64,000 nucleotides of DNA from the NCBI GenBank assembly GCA_016706225.1, contig JADJKB010000024.1, positions 310,001-374,000 on the forward strand, read 5' to 3'. Source of the DNA: Myxococcales bacterium. GTDB lineage: Bacteria > Myxococcota_A > Polyangia > Polyangiales > Polyangiaceae. Position numbers and translations under genes: made by a program. The notes under the pieces are model-generated. The model searched no databases. It had not been told where the DNA came from and saw only the letters and a program-made list of their open reading frames with translations. Below, piece by piece: positions 28,009 through 35,291 of this stretch. Each line of letters opens with the position of its first letter. Within the stretch, counting starts at the first letter, position 1.

Positions 28009-29886
28009 ATGAACCAGCGCTCCACTCGTCGGTCCCTGTTCGCCTTGCCCGTGCTCGCGCTCCTGTCCGTGGGTTGCTCCTCGCCGGGCGGCGAAGGCAG
28101 CGACAGCGGCGGCATCGACAACGACACGCCGCTCTCGGACCTCGACTCCTTGCTGAAAGACGCTCCCGACAACGCGAAGCTCGACGAGCTGGGCAAGGCC
28201 GACGCGGTCTACCCGAAGCTCTACACGGAGCTTCTGACCCAGCAGTCGCCCGTGCGAAACCAAGCACGCCGCGGCGTGTGCTCGATCTTCGCCACCAACG
28301 GCCTGATGGAGCACCTCTACCTCAAGGCCGGCAACCTGCCGAACCCCGACTTCTCCGAGCAGTTCCTGCAGTGGTCGGTGAAAAAAGAGGTCGGTGACTT
28401 CACCAACACCGAAGGCTCGAACGCTAACTCGAACCTCGAGGCCATCAGCCAGTTCGGCATCGTGAAAGAAGCGGACTGGCCCTACGAGCAAGACAAGTGG
28501 ACGACCGCCAACGACCCCGAGTGCACCGGCGAGAGCATGCCGACCAAGTGCTACACGAACGGCGAGCCTCCAGCGAGCGCCCTCGCCGCTCCGCGCTTCA
28601 AACTGCCAGCGGGCCGCTGGGTCAACTCCAAGACCGACAGCATCAAGGCCTTCATGACCACCAAGAAGCAGGCGGTGGTCGTGGGCATGACCTTCTTCTA
28701 CCAGTCGTGGAATCACCGCCTCTCGGCCATCCCGGTGGACTCGGCGACCTACTGGAAAGACGGCGTCGTGTTCTATCCGAACGCCAAGGACAAGTCCGAG
28801 AGCCTGAAGAAGCGCGCCGGGCACGCCATCGTGCTGGTGGGCTGGGACGACGACAAGGAGATCCAGCCTCTGGACGAGAGCGGCAAGCCGGCCGTGGACG
28901 CGGGCGGCACCCCGATCAAAGAGAAGGGCTTCTTCATCTTCAAGAACAGCTGGGGCACCGACCGCTTCGGCACCGAGAATCCCTACGGCGCAGGCTACGG
29001 TTACCTGTCGTTCAAGTACGTCGCGGAGTACGGCACCGTCTACGGCGCCGACGTCCCGAAACCCGAGCCGACGAAAGAAATCTGCAACGACCAGCAGGAC
29101 AACGACGGCGACGGCAAGAGTGACTGCACCGACAGCGACTGCGCGGCGGACAGCGCCTGCACCGGCGCCGGGACGGACTACCAGAACACTACCGGCGCGA
29201 CGATCCCCGACAACGACGCGACCGGCGTGAAGAGCGACATTGTGGTCGCCGAGGGCGGCAGCATCAGCGCGGTCAGCGTGACCGTGGACATCACCCACCC
29301 GTACCGCGGGGATCTGATCGTCAAGCTCGTGCGCCAGGGTGGCGGCGAGGTCCTGCTCTCCGATCGCGCCGGCGGTAGCGCGGACGACCTGAAGAAGACC
29401 TTCGCCGTGACCGCGTTCGACGGCCAAGACTCCGCCGGCACCTGGTCTTTGGTGGTGCTCGACAAGGCCAAGAGCGACGTCGGCAAGCTGAATTCCTGGA
29501 AGCTTTCCATCACCCGGGGCGGTGCCGCTCCGTCGAGTCAGAGTTACGCCAGCACCGAGTCGAAGCCCATCAAGGACAACGACGCGGCGGGCGTCTCCAC
29601 CGACATCGTCGTGGCGGACGCCGGCGAGATCAAGGCGCTGTCGGTCACGGTCGACGTGACTCACCCGGCCAAGGGCGACCTGAACGTGAAACTCCAGCGC
29701 ATCGGCGTGGGCGAGGCCGTGCTGTTCGAGGCCGACGCTTCGAGCGGCGCCTTCGGCAAGCAGACGTTCAGCGTCAGCGAGTTCATCGGCGACGAGGGCA
29801 AGGGCACCTGGCGTCTGGTCGTCGCGGACGTTGCCCTGGGCGACAGCGGCTCGCTCAACGGCTGGAGCCTCGAGATCAAGCGCTGA
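28009..29886 (+). CDS. Papain-like (C1A) protease lipoprotein with two P-domain-like repeats
   Basis: 625 residues from ATG 28009 with GGAGG upstream. Lipobox LALLSVGC. The C1A catalytic set is complete: oxyanion Gln and nucleophile Cys in NQARRGVCSIFAT (Cys near 90), His in GHAIVLVGW (near 270), Asn in FIFKNSWG (near 312). An Asp-rich calcium-type loop (DNDGDGKSDCTDSDC) follows, then two similar beta-domains of about 115 residues each (VTVDITHPYRGDLIVKL and VTVDVTHPAKGDLNVKL), the proprotein-convertase P-domain pattern. Probably surface-bound and active on extracellular protein. P-domains are usual in subtilases, so their place behind a papain fold is notable. Confidence 0.85.
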   Translation: MNQRSTRRSLFALPVLALLSVGCSSPGGEGSDSGGIDNDTPLSDLDSLLKDAPDNAKLDELGKADAVYPKLYTELLTQQSPVRNQARRGVCSIFATNGLMEHLYLKAGNLPNPDFSEQFLQWSVKKEVGDFTNTEGSNANSNLEAISQFGIVKEADWPYEQDKWTTANDPECTGESMPTKCYTNGEPPASALAAPRFKLPAGRWVNSKTDSIKAFMTTKKQAVVVGMTFFYQSWNHRLSAIPVDSATYWKDGVVFYPNAKDKSESLKKRAGHAIVLVGWDDDKEIQPLDESGKPAVDAGGTPIKEKGFFIFKNSWGTDRFGTENPYGAGYGYLSFKYVAEYGTVYGADVPKPEPTKEICNDQQDNDGDGKSDCTDSDCAADSACTGAGTDYQNTTGATIPDNDATGVKSDIVVAEGGSISAVSVTVDITHPYRGDLIVKLVRQGGGEVLLSDRAGGSADDLKKTFAVTAFDGQDSAGTWSLVVLDKAKSDVGKLNSWKLSITRGGAAPSSQSYASTESKPIKDNDAAGVSTDIVVADAGEIKALSVTVDVTHPAKGDLNVKLQRIGVGEAVLFEADASSGAFGKQTFSVSEFIGDEGKGTWRLVVADVALGDSGSLNGWSLEIKR

Positions 29887-30055
29887 GGCCCGAACTGCAC
29901 CGCGCCGACGGTGTTCGGCGCCGTCCGGGGGTACGGTTCACTGCGCTCGGTCGGTTGGAGGCGGGCGGTGGTGGACTTCGCTTGGCGCACTTGCCCACGC
30001 CGCCGCGAAGGCCCTTTGAATCGGCGAGCCTCGCATTACACTCGAGCCCGGCCCA

Positions 30056-31018
30056 TTGAAACCGAAACCCTCGCCTTCCCGCCGCGTCATTGTCGGCCTT
30101 GCTGCCCTCGGCGCGGCGGGGCTCGCGGCGCGCTCGCTGTGGACACCGGAGCAAGTCATGGATGGCAAGAGCGAACCTTCCCCGTCACCCGATCCGTCCG
30201 GCCGCCTGCCGACGCTGTACATCCCCCATGGCGGAGGTCCCTGCTTCTTCATGGAGTGGACCATGGGTCCGCCGGACACCTGGGATCGGATGGCTGCGTA
30301 TCTGAGAGAGGTCGGACAACGCTACACGCGACCGAAGGCTCTGCTGGTCGTTTCCGCTCACTGGGAGGAGCCCGTCGTGACCGTGCAGAGTGGCGCGGCC
30401 CCGCCGCTGCTCTTCGACTACTACGGCTTTCCCCCCGAAACCTACCAGCTGACCTGGCCAGCCCAAGGCGCGCCTGCCGTAGCCGCGCGCGTGCGCGCGC
30501 TGCTCGACACCGCGGGGATCCCCAACACCGAAGATGCTGCCCGCGGCTTCGATCACGGAGTGTTCATCCCGCTCAAGCTCGCGTACCCGGCGGCCGACAT
30601 CCCGACCCTACAACTCTCGCTGAATCGCACGCTCGATCCGCGCAGCCACCTCGCGCTTGGTAGAGCCCTGGCGCCTCTGCGCGATGAGGGTGTGTTGATC
30701 GTTGGCAGTGGGATGAGTTTCCACAACCTCCGCACGATGCTGGGAGGTGCAGGTTCGTCGGCTTCGTTGGGGCCATCGCAGGAGTTCGACGGCTGGCTCG
30801 CCGAAGTGTGCGCGGGACCTCCCGCCGAACGCGACGCGCACCTCGAGGGCTGGAGCCGGGCGCCGTCCGGGCGCTACTGCCACCCGCGGGAAGAACATTT
30901 GCTCCCGCTGATGGTCGTGGCTGGTGCGGCTCAGGCCGAGCGCGGGCGGCGGGTGTTCACTGACGCGGTGCTGGGCGCGCAGGTGTCGGCGTTCGAGTTC
31001 GGTCTGGCGCGCGCGTGA
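30056..31018 (+). CDS. LigB/DODA-type extradiol dioxygenase family protein
   Basis: 320 residues from TTG 30056. Metal ligands of the class III ring-cleavage fold are in place: PHGGGP (near 57), VSAHWEEP (near 100), GFDHGVFIPL (near 166) and HPREEHLLPL (near 276). Close bacterial relatives act on DOPA-like catechols; substrate here unknown. The N-terminus has a twin-arginine-like start (SRRVIVGLAALGAAGLAARS), suggesting export by Tat or a membrane anchor, unusual for this cytosolic family. If ATG 30160 were used this stretch would be lost, but the typical PHGGG strand would still be included, so the start is uncertain. Confidence 0.8.
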   Translation: MKPKPSPSRRVIVGLAALGAAGLAARSLWTPEQVMDGKSEPSPSPDPSGRLPTLYIPHGGGPCFFMEWTMGPPDTWDRMAAYLREVGQRYTRPKALLVVSAHWEEPVVTVQSGAAPPLLFDYYGFPPETYQLTWPAQGAPAVAARVRALLDTAGIPNTEDAARGFDHGVFIPLKLAYPAADIPTLQLSLNRTLDPRSHLALGRALAPLRDEGVLIVGSGMSFHNLRTMLGGAGSSASLGPSQEFDGWLAEVCAGPPAERDAHLEGWSRAPSGRYCHPREEHLLPLMVVAGAAQAERGRRVFTDAVLGAQVSAFEFGLARA

Positions 31019-31259
31019 CGGTGCGCCGGGGCGTCCTCCACGAGCGGCGCAAAACGTCCGGAAGGCGGCGCCGGGCGGCGGGACATGTGGCCCGGTATCA
31101 AGACGAGTTCCGTGGTGAGAAAGCAGGACGTCCATTGCTCAAACGCGCTCGACCCCGCTGCGGGGTCGGGCAGGCCCGATGGAAAAACAGGACGCCTCGC
31201 CACGGGGGCCTGTGGCACGATCCGGATGCCGCGCAACCACCGCGGCCCGGGGAGAGTGC

Positions 31260-32981
31260 GTGCGGTTTGCGATCCTGCTCCAGACGGTCTTCGTCACGGC
31301 CTTGCCGTTCGTGGTGCTGGCGCTCTTGCGGCGGCGCTTTCGCCTGACTCTTGGGCTGGTGGGTGCGGGAGCACTCACCTTTCTGGGCTCGCAGCTCGTT
31401 CACCTGCCACTGAACTCGTTGCTCGGGAAGGTCGGCTGGTTGGGCGGTGGGCCAGCTCGCCTGCTCACGAACTCGCTCGTGCTCGGGATGACGGCAGGGC
31501 TGTGCGAGGAAGTCGCGCGCTACGTCGTGTTGCGCTTCTGGCGACGCGACGCTCGCTCGGGTCCGCAGGGGCTCACCTTCGGGGTCGGCCACGCGGGCAT
31601 CGAGGCGATCGGGCTGGTCGGCTTGGCGGGTGCGATTGCCCTGTTTCAGATCGCGATAGTCGACCGGAACGGCGTCGAGAATCTCGGCTTGCTGCCCGAA
31701 CAAAGTGCGACCCTCGCTCGGCAACTTCGGACTTTCGAGTCGACGCCGCTGTGGGTGCCGGCCCTGACCGTGCTGGAGCGGGTCTGCTCCATGGCGTTCC
31801 ACCTGGCTGCCACACTGGTCGTCCTCGTCGCGGTCGTGCGTCGGCGACCGCTGCTCCTCGTGGTCGCGATCGTGTCGCACGCAGTGGCCGACGCCGTCGT
31901 CGTCTATTCGATGGGGCGGTTCGGAATCGTCGCCATGAACCTCTCGCTCGTGGCGCTCCTGCCGGCGGAGTACCTGGTGATCGCCTGGGCGTTTCGCGCG
32001 CTGCCTTCCCACGACGAAGTGGTCCCGCCTCGCTTGCGCCCCGAGTCGAGCGGCGATCCCATCCAGCTGATTGCCGCCGAGAAACGCTTCGGAGAAACCG
32101 TCCATGCGCTGCGAGGTAGCTCGTTCACGCTCAGACCCGGCGAGCGCGCTTGTCTGCTCGGCCCCAATGGAGCCGGAAAGACCACAACCATCCGTCTCTT
32201 GACCGGCGCGCTGGCCCCGAGCACGGGGTTCGCCTTTTTGTACGGTTCGGCGGCCGATGAGCCCGGCTTCCTGGCCGCCAAGCGCCGAGTCGGCATCGTT
32301 CCTCAGCAGCCGGGGATGTACAAGGAGATGACCTGTCGGCAGTACCTCGCCTTCGTCGAAGAACTGTACGGTGTTCACTCGTCCGACGAAGTAGTGAATC
32401 GCCTCGAGTTCGGCCCGATGCTGGACCGAACGATGGCAACCTTGTCCGGCGGCTGGCAGCGGCGCCTCTGCCTGGCCGCAGCGCTGATCCCCAAGCCGGA
32501 GCTCTTGATTCTCGATGAACCTTCCGCCGGGCTGGATCCGGTCGCCGCACGCGAGGTCATCGATCTCTTGCGCGAGATCACCAAGACCACGACGACCCTC
32601 CTCTGCACGCACAACCTCGCAGAGGCCGAAGAGCTCTGCGACACGGTGATCATCCTGAGAAATGGCAAGGTCGCCGTCCACGAGGCGATCGACGACTTGC
32701 GCGCGCGCACGACACCCCGGGTTAGCCTGCGGGTGACGGGTGTGGTGGACGAGCTTCTCGCGGCGCTGCGGGCGCGGGGTCACGCCCCCATCCAGGAACA
32801 GGACTCGGTGGAGGTGTCGCTCCCCGACGCAGAGCGCGCGGTCCCAGGCTTGCTGCGCGACCTCCTCCAGGCCGGGCTCTCGATCTGCGAGTGTCGGATC
32901 GTGCGACCGTCGCTCGAGGACTTGTTTCTCGACATCGTCCACCAATCGCCGGTGTCACAGCCGGTGGGGAGCCGAGCGTGA
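31260..32981 (+). CDS. YhfC-type membrane protease fused to ABC ATPase
   Basis: 573 residues from GTG 31260 (GGGGAGAG upstream). The first 265 residues are a multi-pass membrane domain with the YhfC-family motifs GLCEEVARYVVLRF and FGVGHAGIEAIGL, whose Glu and His are predicted metal-protease residues. An ABC ATPase follows without interruption: GPNGAGKTTTIRLLTG (Walker A, near 300), TLSGGWQRRLCLA (signature, near 395), LLILDEPSAGLD (Walker B) and the switch His in LLCTHNL. The permease is the next gene and overlaps by four bases. Together they form an exporter of the ABC-2 type with an attached protease; the cargo is unknown. Confidence 0.8.
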   Translation: MRFAILLQTVFVTALPFVVLALLRRRFRLTLGLVGAGALTFLGSQLVHLPLNSLLGKVGWLGGGPARLLTNSLVLGMTAGLCEEVARYVVLRFWRRDARSGPQGLTFGVGHAGIEAIGLVGLAGAIALFQIAIVDRNGVENLGLLPEQSATLARQLRTFESTPLWVPALTVLERVCSMAFHLAATLVVLVAVVRRRPLLLVVAIVSHAVADAVVVYSMGRFGIVAMNLSLVALLPAEYLVIAWAFRALPSHDEVVPPRLRPESSGDPIQLIAAEKRFGETVHALRGSSFTLRPGERACLLGPNGAGKTTTIRLLTGALAPSTGFAFLYGSAADEPGFLAAKRRVGIVPQQPGMYKEMTCRQYLAFVEELYGVHSSDEVVNRLEFGPMLDRTMATLSGGWQRRLCLAAALIPKPELLILDEPSAGLDPVAAREVIDLLREITKTTTTLLCTHNLAEAEELCDTVIILRNGKVAVHEAIDDLRARTTPRVSLRVTGVVDELLAALRARGHAPIQEQDSVEVSLPDAERAVPGLLRDLLQAGLSICECRIVRPSLEDLFLDIVHQSPVSQPVGSRA

Positions 32982-33724
32982 TTCTCGATCGGGAGGTCAA
33001 GATCCTCTTCCGGAAGGAGTGGCGCATGCTGACCTCGAGCCGCGGGGCCATGGCCGGCGCCCTGATCTTGCCCATCGTCGGCCTGCTCATCACCCCGATG
33101 CTGATGATGTTCACCATCGGCGAGGCTGGACCCGGCAAGGGCGGCCCGGCGCCGGACTTCGGGCTGTTCGCGGAGGTCGGCAACGATCCGCGAAAGCTGT
33201 CGGTTGCCCTGCTTCCGCTCATGATCGCGATGGTCGGCGTGATCGTGCCCACCATGCTCATGACCTTTCTGGTGATCAGCGAGCGCGAGAGTCGTACGCT
33301 GGAGCTGCTCGTCGCTCTCCCGGTCCGGATTGACCAGATCTTGCGCGCAAAGCTGCTGGCTGTCGTGGTCGCCACGGCGGGCGGAACCGTGCCGCTCGTT
33401 GTCATCGACTGTGTCGTTGCCGCCTCGAAAGGACTGGCTCCCGTGAGCGACGTGCTGGGTTTGCCGTTCATGCTCGTGTGTGTGCTCGCGTACTCGACCA
33501 GCGCCTCGTTGCTCGTCGCGCTCTTGTCGCGCGACTTCAGAGCGGCGAACAACATCGCCGGGCTCTTCATGGTCCCTGCGTTGTTCCTCAGCATGGCTGG
33601 AACAGCGGTGCTCCCAGGTGGCTGGGTGCGTCCGGTGGTGCTCGGGCTCCTGTTTGCCCTCGGCAGCCTGCTCATAGCGCGAAGCGCGCTGAAGTCTGCG
33701 AGTTTCGAGCGGCTGATCAGCTGA
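32978..33724 (+). CDS. ABC-2-type transporter permease
   Basis: 248 residues from GTG 32978 (GGGGAG upstream, GTGA overlap with the ATPase gene). It begins with the NatB-like KILFRKEWRMLTSSRGAMAG, then about six membrane segments (ALILPIVGLLITPMLMMF, VVVATAGGTVPLVVIDCVVA, NIAGLFMVPALFLSMAG), with the cytoplasmic ERESRTLELLVALPV typical of ABC-2 permeases after the second one. Partner of the upstream fused ATPase. Confidence 0.85.
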   Translation: MILDREVKILFRKEWRMLTSSRGAMAGALILPIVGLLITPMLMMFTIGEAGPGKGGPAPDFGLFAEVGNDPRKLSVALLPLMIAMVGVIVPTMLMTFLVISERESRTLELLVALPVRIDQILRAKLLAVVVATAGGTVPLVVIDCVVAASKGLAPVSDVLGLPFMLVCVLAYSTSASLLVALLSRDFRAANNIAGLFMVPALFLSMAGTAVLPGGWVRPVVLGLLFALGSLLIARSALKSASFERLIS

Positions 33725-33782
33725 CGGGCGCCTGGCCTCCTGGCGACGGCCGCGCGGCGCCGCTCAGCCCGGGCGGCGGCGG

Positions 33783-34142
33783 TCACTTCTTCTTGGCGAG
33801 CTCGCGCCGCAGCACTTCGAGGCGCTTCATGCGATCGTCGAGCAGCTCGGTCATTGCGCGGCGCAGCAGCGCCGCGACGTCCTCGGATGTTGCTCCGCTC
33901 CTGACCACCGCTTCTTCGTAGAGTGCGCGAGTCTCGGGGTCGACCTCCAGCGTGATGGCGCGCTGTGAGAAGTGCTGGTCGAGCAGCTCGCGGATCAACC
34001 CGGAGACGTTGACACCCTGACGCACGAGCTCGTCGTGTTGCGATTCCAACATCGTGATGTTGATGCGCCGGGTCGGTTCTCCGAGCTTCTGGCTTCGCGG
34101 TTCGTAGCTTCGGGGTTCGGCGGTGATGCGGCGTTCACGCAT
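33783..34142 (-). CDS. Ribbon-helix-helix-like regulator
   Basis: 119 residues from ATG 34142, GAGG upstream. Contains RRINITMLESQHDELVRQGV, a ribbon-helix-helix-like segment, then GLIRELLDQHF and a helical C-terminus rich in charged residues (MTELLDDRMKRLEVLRREL). No partner toxin is adjacent. Likely DNA-binding, role unknown. Confidence 0.6.
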   Translation of the reverse strand: MRERRITAEPRSYEPRSQKLGEPTRRINITMLESQHDELVRQGVNVSGLIRELLDQHFSQRAITLEVDPETRALYEEAVVRSGATSEDVAALLRRAMTELLDDRMKRLEVLRRELAKKK

Positions 34143-34193
34143 GGCAGACCTCGTGGGAGGAAGACGGCGTGGGCATGGCGCAGTGCAACGTGA

Positions 34194-34338
34194 TCGGAGG
34201 AGTGTTACCAATGCCAGTGCCAGCCGTTCGTCCAGTGCGCTGGTCTCCCCAGCAAGAACATGTGCCTGGCGTGCTGCGAGGGCGCCGCGACGAGCGCCGC
34301 CGAGTTCGCCAGCTGCACGAGCACGAACTGCAAGTGAA
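34194..34338 (+). pseudogene. Cys-rich C-terminal remnant
   Basis: After a TGA at 34191, 47 sense codons read EECYQCQCQPFVQCAG, NMCLACCEG and FASCTSTNCK before a stop at 34336-34338, nine cysteines in all. There is no start codon in the first 30 codons. It looks like the end of a Cys-rich lipoprotein whose front has been lost. Confidence 0.35.
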
Positions 34339-34400
34339 CGGAAGCTGACCGGGTCGGGCTCGGGCAGGAAACTGCTCGAGCCCGATGACGCGTTCTCCGC

Positions 34401-34856
34401 TCAGCGCGGCGTGACCACGACGATTGCGCCACGCCGCTCGACTCTGGCGCCGTGCGCTTCGGCCAGTGACACCAGCGCTTCGTAAGGACGCACACGTCGC
34501 AGGTCGGCAGTGACCCGGCCAGCAAGCTCACCGTCGGCGATCAACGCAAACCCTCCGGCGTCGGCCAGCAAGCGCAGCGCTTCCTCGAGCTCGGCATCAG
34601 CGAAACGCACGTCGATCAGGGCGCGGCGGCCGACCGGGCGCTCGCGCGGCGGGGGGTCGCCGATCGTCTTGGGCTGCCAGCGGGCGCCGAGCTGGGAAAG
34701 ACGCCGCGACTCGGCCTCGGGTGTTTGCTCGCGGGACACGATCTCTGTGATCGCCGCATCCAATGAGCGATCTGCCCCGGGCTCGGAGTCCGCCCGCACC
34801 GCGCGCTGCGCTGCACAGCTCAGCGGCAAGAGCACGAACCAGAGCCGCCGGGTCAC
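34401..34856 (-). CDS. Exported protein with STN (secretin/TonB N-terminal) domain
   Basis: 151 residues from GTG 34856. A signal peptide (LWFVLLPLSCAAQRAVRA) with a Cys at a possible lipobox, a variable Arg/Pro-rich middle, and a C-terminal STN-like domain: LIDVRFADAELEEALRLLAD, GGFALIADGELAGRVTADLR and VVVTPR. STN domains occur at the start of secretins and TonB-dependent receptors; here the domain stands alone. Periplasmic partner unknown. Confidence 0.6.
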   Translation of the reverse strand: MTRRLWFVLLPLSCAAQRAVRADSEPGADRSLDAAITEIVSREQTPEAESRRLSQLGARWQPKTIGDPPPRERPVGRRALIDVRFADAELEEALRLLADAGGFALIADGELAGRVTADLRRVRPYEALVSLAEAHGARVERRGAIVVVTPR

Positions 34857-34889
34857 TTGTGGACTCCTCGCGCTCCTAACCGTAACGCT

Positions 34890-35225
34890 TCAGCGCGCGC
34901 CTGCGTCCCAGATGGATTTCAGCGTGTCCGAGCAGCCTTCGGCGAGGCCGTCGTTGCACATGGCGAACAGCTTCTTGTCTTCCGCCGACGGCCCAATTCG
35001 GAGCGTGCCTTTCTCGCTCTCTGCCTTGGGTTTGCCCTCGGGGCAGCTGATCTCGATCTCCCCCGTGGAGTCCGGCGGCGAGGCGGAGCAGCCCAACTTC
35101 GCCGCACCGCGCGTGAGGCGCGCCGTCGCGTCGTCACCCGCGGACCACGGGGTCTCGACCATCTTGAACTTGGCACCGCCCCCACACGATACGAAGACGA
35201 GGACTCCCACGCTGATCCAACGCAT
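34890..35225 (-). CDS. Small lipoprotein, unknown
   Basis: 111 residues from ATG 35225, with the lipobox VLVFVSC. The mature part has four Cys (KLGCSASPP, EIEISCPEGKP, FAMCNDGLAEGCSD) and no known domain. It is followed on the same strand by the STN protein, 33 bases away, so they may be co-transcribed. Confidence 0.65.
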   Translation of the reverse strand: MRWISVGVLVFVSCGGGAKFKMVETPWSAGDDATARLTRGAAKLGCSASPPDSTGEIEISCPEGKPKAESEKGTLRIGPSAEDKKLFAMCNDGLAEGCSDTLKSIWDAGAR

Positions 35226-35291
35226 GCGTAGAGCTTAGGACCTCGACGCTCCGAGCGGTAACGCAAACTCGCCGTCCGGTGACGAATGACG

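Noticed and set aside
27946..29664. A 572-codon minus-strand frame
   Set aside because: It is the mirror of the papain-like protease gene, which has a signal peptide and a full catalytic set; the minus frame has none.
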